DNA of 64,000 bases from Halopseudomonas yangmingensis (GCF_900114825.1 NZ_FOUI01000005.1:62001-126000); one strand, 5' to 3'; numbered from the stretch's first letter, positions 9,879-19,926 are shown. The notes: generated by a model from the letters alone, not told the origin. Numbers and translations are program-made.

Positions 9879-10568
9879 ATGGCAGGCAAGACCATTCTGA
9901 TCGTGGATGATGAAGCGGCAATCCGGGAAATGATCGCCGTGGCACTGGAAATGGCGGGTTATGACTGCCTTGAGGCGGACAACGGCCAACAAGCCCATGC
10001 GCTTATCGTCGACCGCCGTCCTGATCTGATCCTGCTTGACTGGATGCTGCCCGGAACCACAGGTATCGAACTGGCACGGCGTCTCAAGCGCGACGAAAAC
10101 ACAGCCGACATACCGATCATCATGCTCACCGCCAAGGGCGAGGAAGACAACAAGATCCAGGGGCTGGAGGTTGGTGCTGATGACTACATCACCAAACCCT
10201 TCTCCCCGCGTGAACTGGTCGCCCGGCTCAAGGCGGTGCTGCGCCGGGCAGGGCCGGCAGACGAGGAAGCCATGCTGGAAGTCGACGGTCTCTGCCTGGA
10301 TCCGGTCAGCCACCGCATCACCATTAACGGCCAGGCTGCCGACATGGGGCCGACCGAATACCGGCTGCTGCAGTTCTTTATGACACATCAGGAGCGCGCC
10401 TATACCCGCAGTCAATTGCTTGACCAGGTCTGGGGTGGCAACGTATATGTCGAGGAACGCACGGTAGACGTACACATACGCCGCCTGCGCAAGGCGCTGG
10501 GCAGCGGTTACGAGCATCTGGTACAGACCGTGCGCGGCACCGGCTACCGCTTCTCCACACGCAGCTGA
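9879..10568 (+). CDS. phoB: Phosphate regulon response regulator PhoB
   Basis: PhoB is the DNA-binding response regulator that switches on the phosphate-starvation regulon when phosphorylated by PhoR. The 229 residues comprise a receiver domain (VDDE acidic pair, phospho-acceptor Asp54 in [10 protein letters not shown], conserved Lys in [12 protein letters not shown]) and an OmpR/PhoB winged-helix domain ([27 protein letters not shown]..., ending GTGYRFS). phoR starts 23 nt downstream on the same strand. Confidence 0.97.
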   Translation: MAGKTILIVDDEAAIREMIAVALEMAGYDCLEADNGQQAHALIVDRRPDLILLDWMLPGTTGIELARRLKRDENTADIPIIMLTAKGEEDNKIQGLEVGADDYITKPFSPRELVARLKAVLRRAGPADEEAMLEVDGLCLDPVSHRITINGQAADMGPTEYRLLQFFMTHQERAYTRSQLLDQVWGGNVYVEERTVDVHIRRLRKALGSGYEHLVQTVRGTGYRFSTRS

Positions 10569-10591
10569 CGCTGCCCGGCACGGTTTGTCCG

Positions 10592-11914
10592 ATGAACGCA
10601 AACAGCAGTGACACCTGGATTCGCACTCTGCTGCAGAAGTTGTTCTGGTTGTTGCTCGGCTGTGTACTGGCTGGACTGCTGACCGGTCAGCTGGCCTGGT
10701 GTCTGGCGCTCGGCATGGGACTGTACCTGGTCTGGACCCTGCGCCAGATGCTGCGCTTCCACCACTGGTTGCGCCACCATCCGAAACAGCCTCCACCCGA
10801 AGCACGCGGTATCTGGGGCGAAATCTTCGACAGCATCTACCATTTGCAGCGCAACGACGCTCGCATGCGTACGCGCATGCAGTCGGTGATTGACCGGGTG
10901 CAAAGCTCCACTGCCGCGCTGCGTGACGCCGTGGTGATGATCGACCGCAAGGGCGATCTGGAATGGTGGAACCCGGCAGCCGAGCAACTGCTCGGCTTAC
11001 GCGCTCCAGACGACAGCGGTCAGCATGTGACCAACCTGATCCGCGACCCACGCTTTGTCGACTATTTCGAGCTGCAGAACTACAGCGAGTCGCTGACTAT
11101 CCCTTCGCCTGTCGACGAAAGCCATTGGCTGCACTACAGCATTACCCGGTATGGCCCCGGTGACCGCTTGATGGTGGTTCGCGATGTGACCCGCCTGCAG
11201 CACCTTGAGCAGATGCGGCGTGACTTTGTTGCCAATGTTTCGCATGAGCTACGTACACCGTTGACCGTGCTGGTAGGTTATCTGGAAACCTTGCTGGACG
11301 CTGACGATGGCAGCCAGCCCCGACGTCAGCGCGCCCTGCAGCAAATGCAGCAACAGGCCGAACGCATGCAGGAACTGCTACGCGATCTGCTCCTGCTCTC
11401 CCGACTGGAAAGTGGCAATGAAACCCAGCAACAGGAAGTATTTGATGTCAGCAGCGGCTTGCAGGGACTGGCCCAGGATGCCCGCGCACTTTCTGCCGAG
11501 CGTGGTCACCAGATCGACCTGAAAATCAGTGGCAACACCCTGCTGCATGGGAGTCAGGCAGAGCTGCAAAGCGCCTTTTCCAACCTGCTGTTCAATGCCG
11601 TCAAGTACACGCAGAACGGTGGGCGTATCGAGATGCGCTGGTGGCAGGATGAACAGGGTGGGCATTTTGAGGTCAGCGACAACGGCCCGGGCATTGAAGA
11701 ACGCCACTTACCTCGACTGACAGAGCGCTTTTACCGGGTTGACCCGAGCCGCAACAGTGCCACCGGAGGCACCGGGCTGGGGCTGGCGATCGTCAAGCAT
11801 GTACTGCTTCGGCATGACGGCAATCTGGAAATTCACAGCACGCTGGGCAAGGGCAGCCGATTCAGCTGCCACTTCCCGGCACAGCGGCTGGCTCAGGCAC
11901 CGGGCACGTACTGA
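10592..11914 (+). CDS. phoR: Phosphate regulon sensor histidine kinase PhoR
   Basis: PhoR is the membrane-bound kinase/phosphatase partner of PhoB. The 440-residue protein has an N-terminal hydrophobic hairpin (about residues 15-50), the PhoR linker, a PAS domain (DAVVMIDRKGDLEWWNPAAE), a HisKA domain with phospho-acceptor His218 in NVSHELRTPL, and a HATPase_c domain with N, G1 and G2 boxes (NLLFNAVKYT, DNGPGI, GTGLGLAIVKH). Like E. coli PhoR it lacks a large periplasmic sensor domain, fitting control through the Pst transporter and PhoU. Its 3' end overlaps the convergent response-regulator gene by 22 nt. Confidence 0.96.
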   Translation: MNANSSDTWIRTLLQKLFWLLLGCVLAGLLTGQLAWCLALGMGLYLVWTLRQMLRFHHWLRHHPKQPPPEARGIWGEIFDSIYHLQRNDARMRTRMQSVIDRVQSSTAALRDAVVMIDRKGDLEWWNPAAEQLLGLRAPDDSGQHVTNLIRDPRFVDYFELQNYSESLTIPSPVDESHWLHYSITRYGPGDRLMVVRDVTRLQHLEQMRRDFVANVSHELRTPLTVLVGYLETLLDADDGSQPRRQRALQQMQQQAERMQELLRDLLLLSRLESGNETQQQEVFDVSSGLQGLAQDARALSAERGHQIDLKISGNTLLHGSQAELQSAFSNLLFNAVKYTQNGGRIEMRWWQDEQGGHFEVSDNGPGIEERHLPRLTERFYRVDPSRNSATGGTGLGLAIVKHVLLRHDGNLEIHSTLGKGSRFSCHFPAQRLAQAPGTY

Positions 11915-12819
11915 CTCAAGGTCGTGCCTGAGGCAATCAGGCGGGACAGATACTCAAGCTTCTGCGGGTCCTGGTCAACAAACTTCAGGGTGACTCTGAC
12001 CCACTCGCAATCCATCTTCGGCTCCAGCGCCGACAGTGCATGGATATAGCCGTTGATACGCGCCACACTGCGGTCACTGTCCTGCTCCAGATCCAGCACG
12101 CCGCTTTCAAACAGTGCCGGCAGGCGCTCTCCGCGACGCACCACCAACAGGGCATCCTTAAGACTGAGTGTTTTCACCACACAGGCAAATTGCTGTCCGG
12201 CCAGCCGCAGTTGGGCCTGACCACGCACACCGCTGGCTCTGGGGTCAGACTTCTCCGTAGAGGCCGCTGGAGCAGCACCTGCCGTCAGCAGCGAAGCAGA
12301 TGAACTGGCGGATGCAGTAGCACTGGGCGGCGCAGCTTCAGGCCGTGTTACCCGCCGGCCACCCATCAGATTGGAAATGGTCTCCTGGGCGGTACCAACA
12401 CTCGCCTGCGGGTTCCGCCGGGCCAGATCGGCAAGTTTGCCGGTACGCTTGAGCGCCTTGTGCACCTTGGCCACCAGTTGCTCATTGCTGAACGGCTTCC
12501 CGATATAATCGGTGACACCCGCCTGGATCGCTTCGACCACATGCTCCTTGTCACCCCGGCTGGTGACCATGATGAACGGGATCTTCTCCACATCCGCCTG
12601 GGCACGAAACCACTGCAGCAGCTCAAGCCCACTGAGTTCAGGCATTTCCCAGTCGCACAGGATCAGATCGTAGCGGTTGCGCCCAAGCAGCTGCTGAGCC
12701 TTGCGGCCATTGATCGCCTCTTCTATCTGCAAACCAGGGAAGTGCCCTCGCAAGGCCTTTTTCACCAGATCACGAATGAAGGGGGCATCATCTACCACCA
12801 GCACTGAAACTTTCGACAT
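11893..12819 (-). CDS. Orphan response regulator with degenerate PilZ-like C-terminal domain
   Basis: The receiver domain (residues ~1-125: VLVVDDAPFIRDLV, phospho-acceptor Asp in LILCDWEMPELSG, Lys in YIGKPFS) is CheY-like. A low-complexity Ala/Ser linker (~150-200) leads to a C-terminal ~100-residue domain beginning VRGQAQLRLAGQQFACVVKT that resembles PilZ but lacks a clear RxxxR c-di-GMP motif. No kinase gene is adjacent. A homologue lies beside phoU in P. aeruginosa (PA5364, from memory). The ATG at 12819 has a GGA site; a start at 12831 would add four residues. Confidence 0.75.
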   Translation of the reverse strand: MSKVSVLVVDDAPFIRDLVKKALRGHFPGLQIEEAINGRKAQQLLGRNRYDLILCDWEMPELSGLELLQWFRAQADVEKIPFIMVTSRGDKEHVVEAIQAGVTDYIGKPFSNEQLVAKVHKALKRTGKLADLARRNPQASVGTAQETISNLMGGRRVTRPEAAPPSATASASSSASLLTAGAAPAASTEKSDPRASGVRGQAQLRLAGQQFACVVKTLSLKDALLVVRRGERLPALFESGVLDLEQDSDRSVARINGYIHALSALEPKMDCEWVRVTLKFVDQDPQKLEYLSRLIASGTTLSQYVPGA

Positions 12820-12902
12820 GGCAGGTTCCATCTATCGGTTACCCGCATAGCTTAGCCCAGCCAGTAGCAAAAACCCCAGCACCAATGCACAACAGAGGAT
12901 GG

Positions 12903-12931
12903 GTGGCGTCCGAATCAGGTCCGGACGCCAC
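12903..12931 (-). terminator. 10-bp stem hairpin downstream of the alcohol dehydrogenase gene
   Basis: GTGGCGTCCG (12903-12912) pairs with CGGACGCCAC (12922-12931), 9 nt past the stop of the alcohol dehydrogenase gene on the minus strand. The stem is strong but no T tract follows, so it is a candidate terminator or mRNA 3' end only. Confidence 0.45.
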
Positions 12932-12940
12932 GGGCGAGGC

Positions 12941-14098
12941 TCAGAGTACGCCGTTCAGCGCATTGAGGAACAGCTGCTGGTACTGCGCCGCCTCCAGGCG
13001 GATCGGATTGGTACTGGCGCTGGGGTCCTTGATCGACATGCCGCCAATGGTTTCCGCCTGGCTGTCATCAATACCGATGGCCGCCAGGGTGTGCGGGATT
13101 TCCAGTTCGCTACGCAGCTCCAGCACCCAGTCCAGCATGCCATCGAAATTCTGCTTGGGCAGATCCAGGTAGCGCGCAGCGCGGGCGATTTCCTGCTCAA
13201 TGGCCGGACGGTTGAGCTGCAGCACATAGGGCATGACGATCGCATTCAGCAGGCCGTGGTGCGAGTCATACAGGGCGCCCAGGCTGTGCGACAGCGCATG
13301 GATAGCACCCAGACCGCGCTGGAAGGCCACACAACCCATGGTCGAGGCCACCAGCATCTGGGTGCGGGCTTCGATATCACCGCCATTTTTGGTGGCGCGC
13401 GGCAGGAATTCCTTGACCAGACGCATGCCCTCCAGAGCGATGCCCTCGGCCATCGGGTGGAACAGCGGCACACAGTAGGCTTCGAGGTTGTGCGCCAGCG
13501 CGTCCATGCCAGTGGCGGCGGTCAGCTTGGCCGGCAGACCGACGGTCAGCTCCGGATCCAGAATGACCATCTGCGGCACCATGCGGGTGTGGAAAATGAT
13601 GCGCTTGGTGTGGGTTTCATCGTCGCTGATCACTGCCGCCTGGCCGACTTCCGAGCCGGTACCAGCGGTGGTCGGCACCGCCACCACCGGCAGCATCTTG
13701 CTGACATCAACGTTGGACGGCTTCATTGCTTCCCACAGGGAAATGCTCTGATTGGCAATCAGCGCAATGGCCTTGGCCGCATCAATCGCGGAGCCGCCAC
13801 CAAAGGCGATCACTCCGTCATGGCCGCCAGCCTTCAGCGCTGCCACGCCATCGTGCACGTTACCGCTGGTCGGATTGCCCTTCACCGCACTGAACAGGCC
13901 CGCCTGCAGACCGGCATCACGGCAGCTCTGCAGCGCCGCTTCGACCATCGGCAGTGCCGCCAGGCCCGGATCGGTTACCAGCAGGGGCGCGCGCATGCCC
14001 AGCTGGCTGCAGACCTTGGGCAGTTCGGCAATACGACCGGGGCCGACACGTACTGCGGTGGGATAGTGCCAGTTCATGCTGAAAGACTTGATTTCCAT
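12941..14098 (-). CDS. Iron-containing (group III) alcohol dehydrogenase
   Basis: A 385-residue NAD(P)-dependent dehydrogenase of the Fe-ADH superfamily. It has the cofactor motif GGGSAIDAAKAIA, the VPTTAGTGSEVG stretch, and the metal ligands in DALAHNLEAY and GAIHALSHSLGALYDSHHG. The start at 14098 follows GGAG and matches the family N-terminus; in-frame sequence further upstream does not look like protein. The natural alcohol or aldehyde cannot be told from sequence. It stands alone between the orphan regulator and phoU, which are neighbours in P. aeruginosa as I recall, so it is probably a lineage-specific insertion. The 208 nt upstream hold no other gene. Confidence 0.9.
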   Translation of the reverse strand: MEIKSFSMNWHYPTAVRVGPGRIAELPKVCSQLGMRAPLLVTDPGLAALPMVEAALQSCRDAGLQAGLFSAVKGNPTSGNVHDGVAALKAGGHDGVIAFGGGSAIDAAKAIALIANQSISLWEAMKPSNVDVSKMLPVVAVPTTAGTGSEVGQAAVISDDETHTKRIIFHTRMVPQMVILDPELTVGLPAKLTAATGMDALAHNLEAYCVPLFHPMAEGIALEGMRLVKEFLPRATKNGGDIEARTQMLVASTMGCVAFQRGLGAIHALSHSLGALYDSHHGLLNAIVMPYVLQLNRPAIEQEIARAARYLDLPKQNFDGMLDWVLELRSELEIPHTLAAIGIDDSQAETIGGMSIKDPSASTNPIRLEAAQYQQLFLNALNGVL

Positions 14099-14306
14099 GG
14101 GGGCTCCATTGGCGTGGGTAACTAAAGGACGGAAGCGTTCTGTTCGCCGCCAGTTCCCTCTGGATGTTCGGCAGGATACAAAACCGGCTAATGTCCCGAA
14201 ACATACCCAAATAGGGCCCAACAGTCCATGCCTGCGGGCCATATTGCGCCAGCTGAATGCACCACAATCAGCCATTCGGGCGATGCTGGCACATCACCCC
14301 CGGCCC

Positions 14307-15044
14307 TTACTCCGCCTCGGGTTCCGGCTTGCGGCCCAGGCGCTCCTCGATACCCTTGATGCCAATATGTCGCACGTCGGTGCCCTTGACCAGATAGATC
14401 ACATGCTCGGCAATGTTGCGCGCATGGTCACCGACCCGCTCCAGCGAGCGCAGCACCCAGAGGATGTTCAGCACTCGCGAGATGGAACGCGGATCTTCCA
14501 TCATGTAGGTGACCATCTCGCGCATGGCGCTCTTGTATTCCTGGTCGACCACCTTGTCCTCGCGGGCCACGGCAAAGGCCTGGTCGGCATCCAGCCGGGC
14601 AAAGGCATCCAGCGCCTCCTGCACCATCTTGCGCACGTGGTTGCCGATATGCCGGCACTCGACGTAGCCACGCGGCGCCTGGCCTTCCTCGACCAGCTGC
14701 AGCGCGCGCCGGGCAATTCGCGAGGATTCGTCGCCGATACGCTCCAGATCAACGATGATCTTGCTGATGCTGATCACCAGACGCAGGTCGCTGGCGGCCG
14801 GCTGGCGGCGTGCCAGGATGCGCAGGCACTCCTGGTCGATATCCACTTCCATGCGGTTGACCGTGTCATCCACACTGCGCACCTGACCGGCCAGGCCGGT
14901 ATTGCCGTCGATCAGTGCGGTCACCGCATCGGAAATCTGCTTCTCCACCAGCCCGCCCATTTCCAGCAGGCGGGTACGGATGTCCTCCAGCTCCTCATTG
15001 AACTGCTGGGAGATGTGCTGGGTAAAAAGTTCTTTGTCTGGCAT
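14307..15044 (-). CDS. phoU: Phosphate signalling protein PhoU
   Basis: PhoU links the Pst transporter to PhoR and keeps PhoR in its inhibitory state when phosphate is plentiful. The 245-residue product is two three-helix PhoU repeats containing the metal-binding E(R)xxD motifs DLERIGDESSRIA and SLERVGDHARNIAEH. The ATG at 15044 follows GGGAGA and gives the family length. It is the last gene of the pstSCAB-phoU operon, 19 nt after pstB. Confidence 0.96.
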   Translation of the reverse strand: MPDKELFTQHISQQFNEELEDIRTRLLEMGGLVEKQISDAVTALIDGNTGLAGQVRSVDDTVNRMEVDIDQECLRILARRQPAASDLRLVISISKIIVDLERIGDESSRIARRALQLVEEGQAPRGYVECRHIGNHVRKMVQEALDAFARLDADQAFAVAREDKVVDQEYKSAMREMVTYMMEDPRSISRVLNILWVLRSLERVGDHARNIAEHVIYLVKGTDVRHIGIKGIEERLGRKPEPEAE

Positions 15045-15063
15045 AACTGCGGTCTCCCAGGGA

Positions 15064-15924
15064 TCAGCCGTAGCGGCCGGTGATGTAGTCTTCGGTCTGC
15101 TTCTTGGCCGGATTGGTGAACAGCGTATTGGTATCACCGAACTCGATCAGGTCGCCCATGTACATAAAGGCGGTGTAATCCGACACCCGCGCCGCCTGCT
15201 GCATGTTGTGGGTAACGATGACGATGGTGTACTGGTCCTTCAGCTCGTTGATCAGCTCCTCGATCTTCAGCGTCGAGATAGGGTCAAGCGCCGAGGCCGG
15301 CTCATCGAGCAGAATCACCTGCGGCTCGATGGCAATTGCCCGGGCGATCACCAGACGCTGCTGCTGGCCACCGGACATGCCAAAGGCATTGTCGTTCAGG
15401 CGGTCCTTGACCTCATCCCACAGCGCGGCGGCGCGCAGCGAACGCTCAACCACCTCGTCCAGCGTACGCTTGGACTTCACGCCCTGCAGACGCAAGCCAT
15501 AGGCGACGTTCTCATAGATCGACTTGGGGAACGGGTTGGGCTTCTGGAACACCATGCCGACATTGCGGCGCAGCTCGGCCACATCAACCTGACGGCCGTA
15601 GATGTTCTCGCCATCCATCAGGATCTCGCCCTGGATGCGGCAAATGTCGACCAGATCGTTCATCCGGTTGAAGCAGCGCAGCAGCGTCGACTTGCCACAG
15701 CCGGACGGACCGATAAAGGCGGTGACCTTGCGTTCCGGAATGCTCAGGTTGATGCCGTTGAGGGCACGATCCTGGCCATAGAACAGCTCCAGATTGTTGA
15801 CCTGAATCTTGATCTTCTCGTCAGCCATCGACAGCGTACCACTGCGCTCGCCGAGCGCAGCGGCAGCAGAGATTCCGGCCTTGGCGGTAGTGCTTGTGTT
15901 CATAATTTGGGTCTCTGTGTTCAT
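15064..15924 (-). CDS. pstB: Phosphate ABC transporter ATP-binding protein PstB
   Basis: PstB is the ATPase of the high-affinity phosphate importer. The 286-residue protein has Walker [11 protein letters not shown]-loop [10 protein letters not shown], the signature MSGGQQQRL, Walker [14 protein letters not shown] and the switch His in VTHNMQQ. I chose the ATG at 15924, which leaves 22 nt after pstA. An upstream in-frame codon at 15975 would overlap pstA and add unrelated residues. Even so, ~50 poorly conserved residues precede the first NBD strand, longer than in E. coli PstB. A second in-frame Met at 15903 is possible. Confidence 0.95.
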   Translation of the reverse strand: MNTETQIMNTSTTAKAGISAAAALGERSGTLSMADEKIKIQVNNLELFYGQDRALNGINLSIPERKVTAFIGPSGCGKSTLLRCFNRMNDLVDICRIQGEILMDGENIYGRQVDVAELRRNVGMVFQKPNPFPKSIYENVAYGLRLQGVKSKRTLDEVVERSLRAAALWDEVKDRLNDNAFGMSGGQQQRLVIARAIAIEPQVILLDEPASALDPISTLKIEELINELKDQYTIVIVTHNMQQAARVSDYTAFMYMGDLIEFGDTNTLFTNPAKKQTEDYITGRYG

Positions 15925-15946
15925 GCGGGTTACCTGCAAGGACGGA

Positions 15947-17611
15947 TCAGTCGGAGGCGCTGCGATAGCGCTCACGCAGATGGTTGCGGATGGAAATCGC
16001 GGTCAGGTTGAGCACCACGATCAGCAGCACCAGCACCAGCGCGGTGGCATAGACCAGCGGCCGCGCCGCCTCGACGTTGGGGCTCTGGAAGCCGACGTCG
16101 TAGATATGGAAGCCCAGGTGCATGATCTTGCGCTCCATGTGGATGTAGGGAAAGATCCCGTCGACCGGCAGGGTCGGCGCCAGCTTGACCACACCGACCA
16201 GCATCAGCGGTGCCACTTCACCGGCGGCCCGGGCAATCGCCAGAATCAGACCGGTCATCATCGCCGGCGTAGCCAGCGGCACAATCACCTTCCACAGGGT
16301 TTCGGCCTTGGTCGCGCCCAGCGCCAGACTGCCCTGGCGGATGGTACTGGGAATCCGCGCCAGACCCTCTTCGGTGGATACGATAACGATCGGCAGGGTC
16401 AGCAGCGCCAGGGTCAGCGAGGCCCAGAACAGACCGGGCGTACCGAAGGTCGGCGACGGCAGCGAGGCCTGATAGAACATCTGGTCGATGCTGCCACCGA
16501 GGAAATAGACAAAGAAGCCGAGGCCGAACACCCCGTAGACAATCGAAGGCACCCCCGCCAGGTTGTATACCGAGATGCGGATGATCCGCGTCATGGTGCC
16601 CTGTTTGGCGTATTCGCGCAGGTAGATCGCCGCAGCGATACCGAACGGGGTGACGATGATCGACATCACAAAGACCATGGTCACGGTGCCAAAGATCGCC
16701 GGGAAGATACCGCCCTCGGTGTTGGCCTCGCGCGGGTCATCGGTCATGAACTCACCCAGGCGCACAAAGTACTGGCCGAACTTGGTCAGGGCCGACATGG
16801 CATTCGGCTGATTGACCCGTACGATGGCTGCCAGGTTCAGCTCCACCGACTTGTCCTCGGCAGTACGCATCAGCAAGGTATCGCGCTTGGCGCTGGCATA
16901 CAGTGCATCCAGCTCCTTGCGCAGCACTTCATAGTCGCCATCCAGCTGGGCGCTGCGGGTGGCAATCTGCTCCTCCTGCAGGGCGCGCTCGGTGCCCTGC
17001 ACATTGCGCAGGTCAAGGGTGCGGCGCTGCAGGCGCAGCTGCTCCATTTCAGTGTTGATACGACCGATTTCACGCTTCTCGATGCGCTTGATCTGGTCAT
17101 GCAGCTGCAGGCTGCGCTGCACGGCAGCGCTCACACCTGCCGACCATTCGGCATCGCCGGGGCGCAGCACACGGCCCTCGAAGCGCAGCTCCTGCGGATA
17201 GCCATAGAAGTTGCCCCACTCACGGCGCTCGATCACCAGCACCTCGTTCGGATACTCGAAGTCGGCCATGCCGATCTCGGTATGCCAGACGAAGTCGCGG
17301 CCGGTCTGGTCGCGGTTGCCCTGCTTGAACAGGAAGCGGGTCACCAGTTCCATGCCCTCCGGCACCCAGTAACCGGCATCACGCGCCACCGCCGCGGGAA
17401 TCACCTGGGAACGTACCACCTCGCCAAGCACCACGCTCTGCTGGCCTTCACGGTCGGTAATGCGCACCTCGGCGACATCCGCCGGCCAGAAGTGGCCAAA
17501 ACCACGTACCGCGATCAGCCCGATCAGGCCAATCACCATCAACATGCACACCGCCACGGCTCCGGCGTTCAACCAGATCCAGGGTGCTCCCGTCTTGAAC
17601 CAAGCTCTCAT
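15947..17611 (-). CDS. pstA: Phosphate ABC transporter permease PstA with large extracytoplasmic insert
   Basis: The C-terminal ~270 residues are a standard PstA permease (first core helix around [31 protein letters not shown]-loop [17 protein letters not shown]). The protein is 554 residues, far longer than the ~300 of E. coli PstA. After the first membrane segment (residues ~12-36) there is an ~230-residue insert, including a Glu/Arg-rich, probable coiled-coil stretch at ~155-235, before the next membrane segment. Topology suggests the insert is periplasmic. It pairs with the enlarged PstC encoded 20 nt upstream. Confidence 0.93.
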   Translation of the reverse strand: MRAWFKTGAPWIWLNAGAVAVCMLMVIGLIGLIAVRGFGHFWPADVAEVRITDREGQQSVVLGEVVRSQVIPAAVARDAGYWVPEGMELVTRFLFKQGNRDQTGRDFVWHTEIGMADFEYPNEVLVIERREWGNFYGYPQELRFEGRVLRPGDAEWSAGVSAAVQRSLQLHDQIKRIEKREIGRINTEMEQLRLQRRTLDLRNVQGTERALQEEQIATRSAQLDGDYEVLRKELDALYASAKRDTLLMRTAEDKSVELNLAAIVRVNQPNAMSALTKFGQYFVRLGEFMTDDPREANTEGGIFPAIFGTVTMVFVMSIIVTPFGIAAAIYLREYAKQGTMTRIIRISVYNLAGVPSIVYGVFGLGFFVYFLGGSIDQMFYQASLPSPTFGTPGLFWASLTLALLTLPIVIVSTEEGLARIPSTIRQGSLALGATKAETLWKVIVPLATPAMMTGLILAIARAAGEVAPLMLVGVVKLAPTLPVDGIFPYIHMERKIMHLGFHIYDVGFQSPNVEAARPLVYATALVLVLLIVVLNLTAISIRNHLRERYRSASD

Positions 17612-17631
17612 TTCAGTCCCCTATCCGGTGA

Positions 17632-19926
17632 TCACAGGTTGCTGTAGCGGGTGCGCAGGCGCTGACGGATGATTTCCGCCAGGGTGTTGACCACAAAGGT
17701 CAGTGCCAGCAGTACCAGCGCAGCCAGGAAAAGCACACGGAAGTGCGAGGAACCGACCGCGGTCTCCGGCAGCTCCACGGCGATGTTTGCCGACAGCGTG
17801 CGCATGCCTTCAAAGATGTTGAAGTTGACCACCGGGCTGTTGCCGGTGGCCATCAGCACGATCATGGTTTCCCCGACAGCGCGGCCAAAGCCCATCATCA
17901 CTGCTGAGAAAATCCCCGGGCTGGCGGTCGGCAGCACCACGCCGATCACCGTCTGCCAGCGCGTGGCACCCAGCGCCAGCGAACCCTGGGTCAGATGGCG
18001 CGGCACGGTGAACACCGCATCCTCGGCAATCGAGAAGATCGTCGGAATCACCGCAAAGCCCATGGCAATACCAACGATCAGGGCGTTGCGCTGGTCATAG
18101 GTAATGCCGATGTCGGTAAACCACTGGCGCATACTGCCATTGAAGAACCAGATTTCCAGCAGCGGGCTCATGGCCACCGCCAGCCAGACAAAGCCGATGA
18201 TGATCGGCACCAGCAGTGCCGCTTCCCAGCCGTCCGGCACCCGCTGGCGCAGGCCGGCCGGCAATACGCTGGTCCACAGCCAGGCGAACAGCAGCATCAT
18301 TACCGGCAACAGCAACAGGATGCTGAAGATCGCCGGCAGGTGTTCCTCGGTGAAGGGTGCCAGCCACAGGCCGGCGAGGAAGCCGAGAATGACCGTCGGC
18401 AGCGCCTCCATGATCTCGATGCTCGGCTTGACGATGCCGCGCAGCTTGGGCGTCATGAAGTAGGCGGTATAGATGGCCCCGGCAATCGCCAGCGGCATGG
18501 CGAACAGCATGGCGTAGAAGGCCGCCTTCAGGGTGCCGACCGACAGCGGTACCAGACTGAACTTGGACTCGAACTCGTCGGTTGCCGAGGACGACTGCCA
18601 GATATAGTCCGGATCGCTGCGGCCTTCATACCAGACCTTGTTCCACATCGCAGCAAACGACAACTGCGGGTGCTGGTTCCACAGCTCGGCAACATGCACC
18701 TGTTGGTCATCCTGCACCAGCAGGCGGCCATTCAGCGGCGACACCGCCACCCTCTCGATCGGCCGCTCAGTGAACGACTTCAGGTACAGGGTCCGTGAGG
18801 AGGTGCCGTAGTGCACCCCGACCTGACCCTTGGCGTCACCGACAATAAAGCCCTTGCGGTTGTATTCCGGAGCAATGCTGGTAATCGCCGCACCATGGCC
18901 CTTGAAGTCACGAATGCGGGTCAGGTGGTAGCGATTCTGCTCGTCACGCACCAGGAACCACTGGCTCAGCTCACCGCGCTCGGTGCCCACCACCAGTGAC
19001 ACCGTACCAATCAGGAACTCCATGGCAGTAATCGCCGCGCCCTGGCCGGCATCGACGCTGGCCACCAGCCGCGCATTGGCCGGCTGGCTGATGTCGTAAT
19101 AGTGGATTTTGCCGGCGCTGTCGGCGACGAACAGGCTGCGCAGCGCCTTGTCGACCAGCAGGCGTACCGGCTCGCCAGGCACCGCCGGCAGCTCGAACCG
19201 CTTGCTCTGCACTGTGGTTTCGCCAGTCAACAGGTTGCTGCGTGTGCTCAACTCGGCCACCAGCAGGCGGTTATCCGCAGTAATAGCGGCCAGCATACTG
19301 GCAGCGCGACCACGGGTACGGCTCTCCATGGCCACCAGCTTGAGCGGCTGGCCCTGTTCATCCAGGGTAATCGGCGCCTGCCCCAGCGGGTAGGTCAGTT
19401 TGGGAGTGATCAGCCGCTGACCATTCGGAAAACTCAGGCTGTAGTCATGCCGCACTACCAGCGCCTGACCGTTGTCCAGGCCATGCACCACGGTTTGGGT
19501 ACCCGGCTCGGTCGAGCCGAAGCTGCTGATGCTCACCCCTTGCGGCACACCGATGGGCAGCTGGCTGCGCAGCGCGCCACTACCCAGCTCGAAGAAGCTG
19601 ACCTGGCCGTCGTCGCTGTACTGCAGCCCAAGTTCCTCATAGCGTTCGATCAGTACGGTCTGGGTCTGCGCCTCGCTGACCGGCAGCGGATGGCTGGCCA
19701 GACGCTCCACAGTCGCACCGCGCAGAATCGGCGCGACTTCCCAGAACAGGTAAACAAAGATCAGCGCCAGGGCAAACACCACCCCGAAACCGGCGGTGCT
19801 GATACCCCAGCGCGAAGCATTGTCTTTCATCAAGCGCCGCCGCCGCAGACGCTTTCGCGCCTCGGCATCCGGCAACAGCGAAGGCTGGGGTGTCCTTCTG
19901 GCTATGGTCGAGGTGATATCGGTCAT
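17632..19926 (-). CDS. pstC: Phosphate ABC transporter permease PstC with periplasmic propeller-like domain
   Basis: A 764-residue PstC, more than twice the E. coli length. After a basic cytoplasmic N-terminus (RKRLRRRRLMK) and one membrane helix (FGVVFALALIFVYLFW) come ~400 residues with repeated beta-strand blocks of WD/propeller style (GKIHYYDIS, GERGELSQWF-like and GDAKGQVGVHYG-type segments). The PstC permease core follows from about residue 480 (LKAAFYAMLFAMPLAIAGAIYTAYF; EAA loop LALGATRWQTVIGVVLP). The ATG at 19926 is preferred; in-frame sequence above it runs into the terminator. The propeller-like reading is by eye and needs a fold search. Confidence 0.93.
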   Translation of the reverse strand: MTDITSTIARRTPQPSLLPDAEARKRLRRRRLMKDNASRWGISTAGFGVVFALALIFVYLFWEVAPILRGATVERLASHPLPVSEAQTQTVLIERYEELGLQYSDDGQVSFFELGSGALRSQLPIGVPQGVSISSFGSTEPGTQTVVHGLDNGQALVVRHDYSLSFPNGQRLITPKLTYPLGQAPITLDEQGQPLKLVAMESRTRGRAASMLAAITADNRLLVAELSTRSNLLTGETTVQSKRFELPAVPGEPVRLLVDKALRSLFVADSAGKIHYYDISQPANARLVASVDAGQGAAITAMEFLIGTVSLVVGTERGELSQWFLVRDEQNRYHLTRIRDFKGHGAAITSIAPEYNRKGFIVGDAKGQVGVHYGTSSRTLYLKSFTERPIERVAVSPLNGRLLVQDDQQVHVAELWNQHPQLSFAAMWNKVWYEGRSDPDYIWQSSSATDEFESKFSLVPLSVGTLKAAFYAMLFAMPLAIAGAIYTAYFMTPKLRGIVKPSIEIMEALPTVILGFLAGLWLAPFTEEHLPAIFSILLLLPVMMLLFAWLWTSVLPAGLRQRVPDGWEAALLVPIIIGFVWLAVAMSPLLEIWFFNGSMRQWFTDIGITYDQRNALIVGIAMGFAVIPTIFSIAEDAVFTVPRHLTQGSLALGATRWQTVIGVVLPTASPGIFSAVMMGFGRAVGETMIVLMATGNSPVVNFNIFEGMRTLSANIAVELPETAVGSSHFRVLFLAALVLLALTFVVNTLAEIIRQRLRTRYSNL

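Noticed and set aside
9774-11051. 425-codon minus-strand frame opposite phoB/phoR
   Set aside because: Shadow of phoB and phoR third-position GC bias; it also covers the phoB promoter.
15809-17647. 612-codon open frame on the plus strand opposite pstB/pstA
   Set aside because: Its product is His/Gln-rich with no family motif and lies entirely opposite well-supported genes; long antisense frames are expected in GC-rich DNA.
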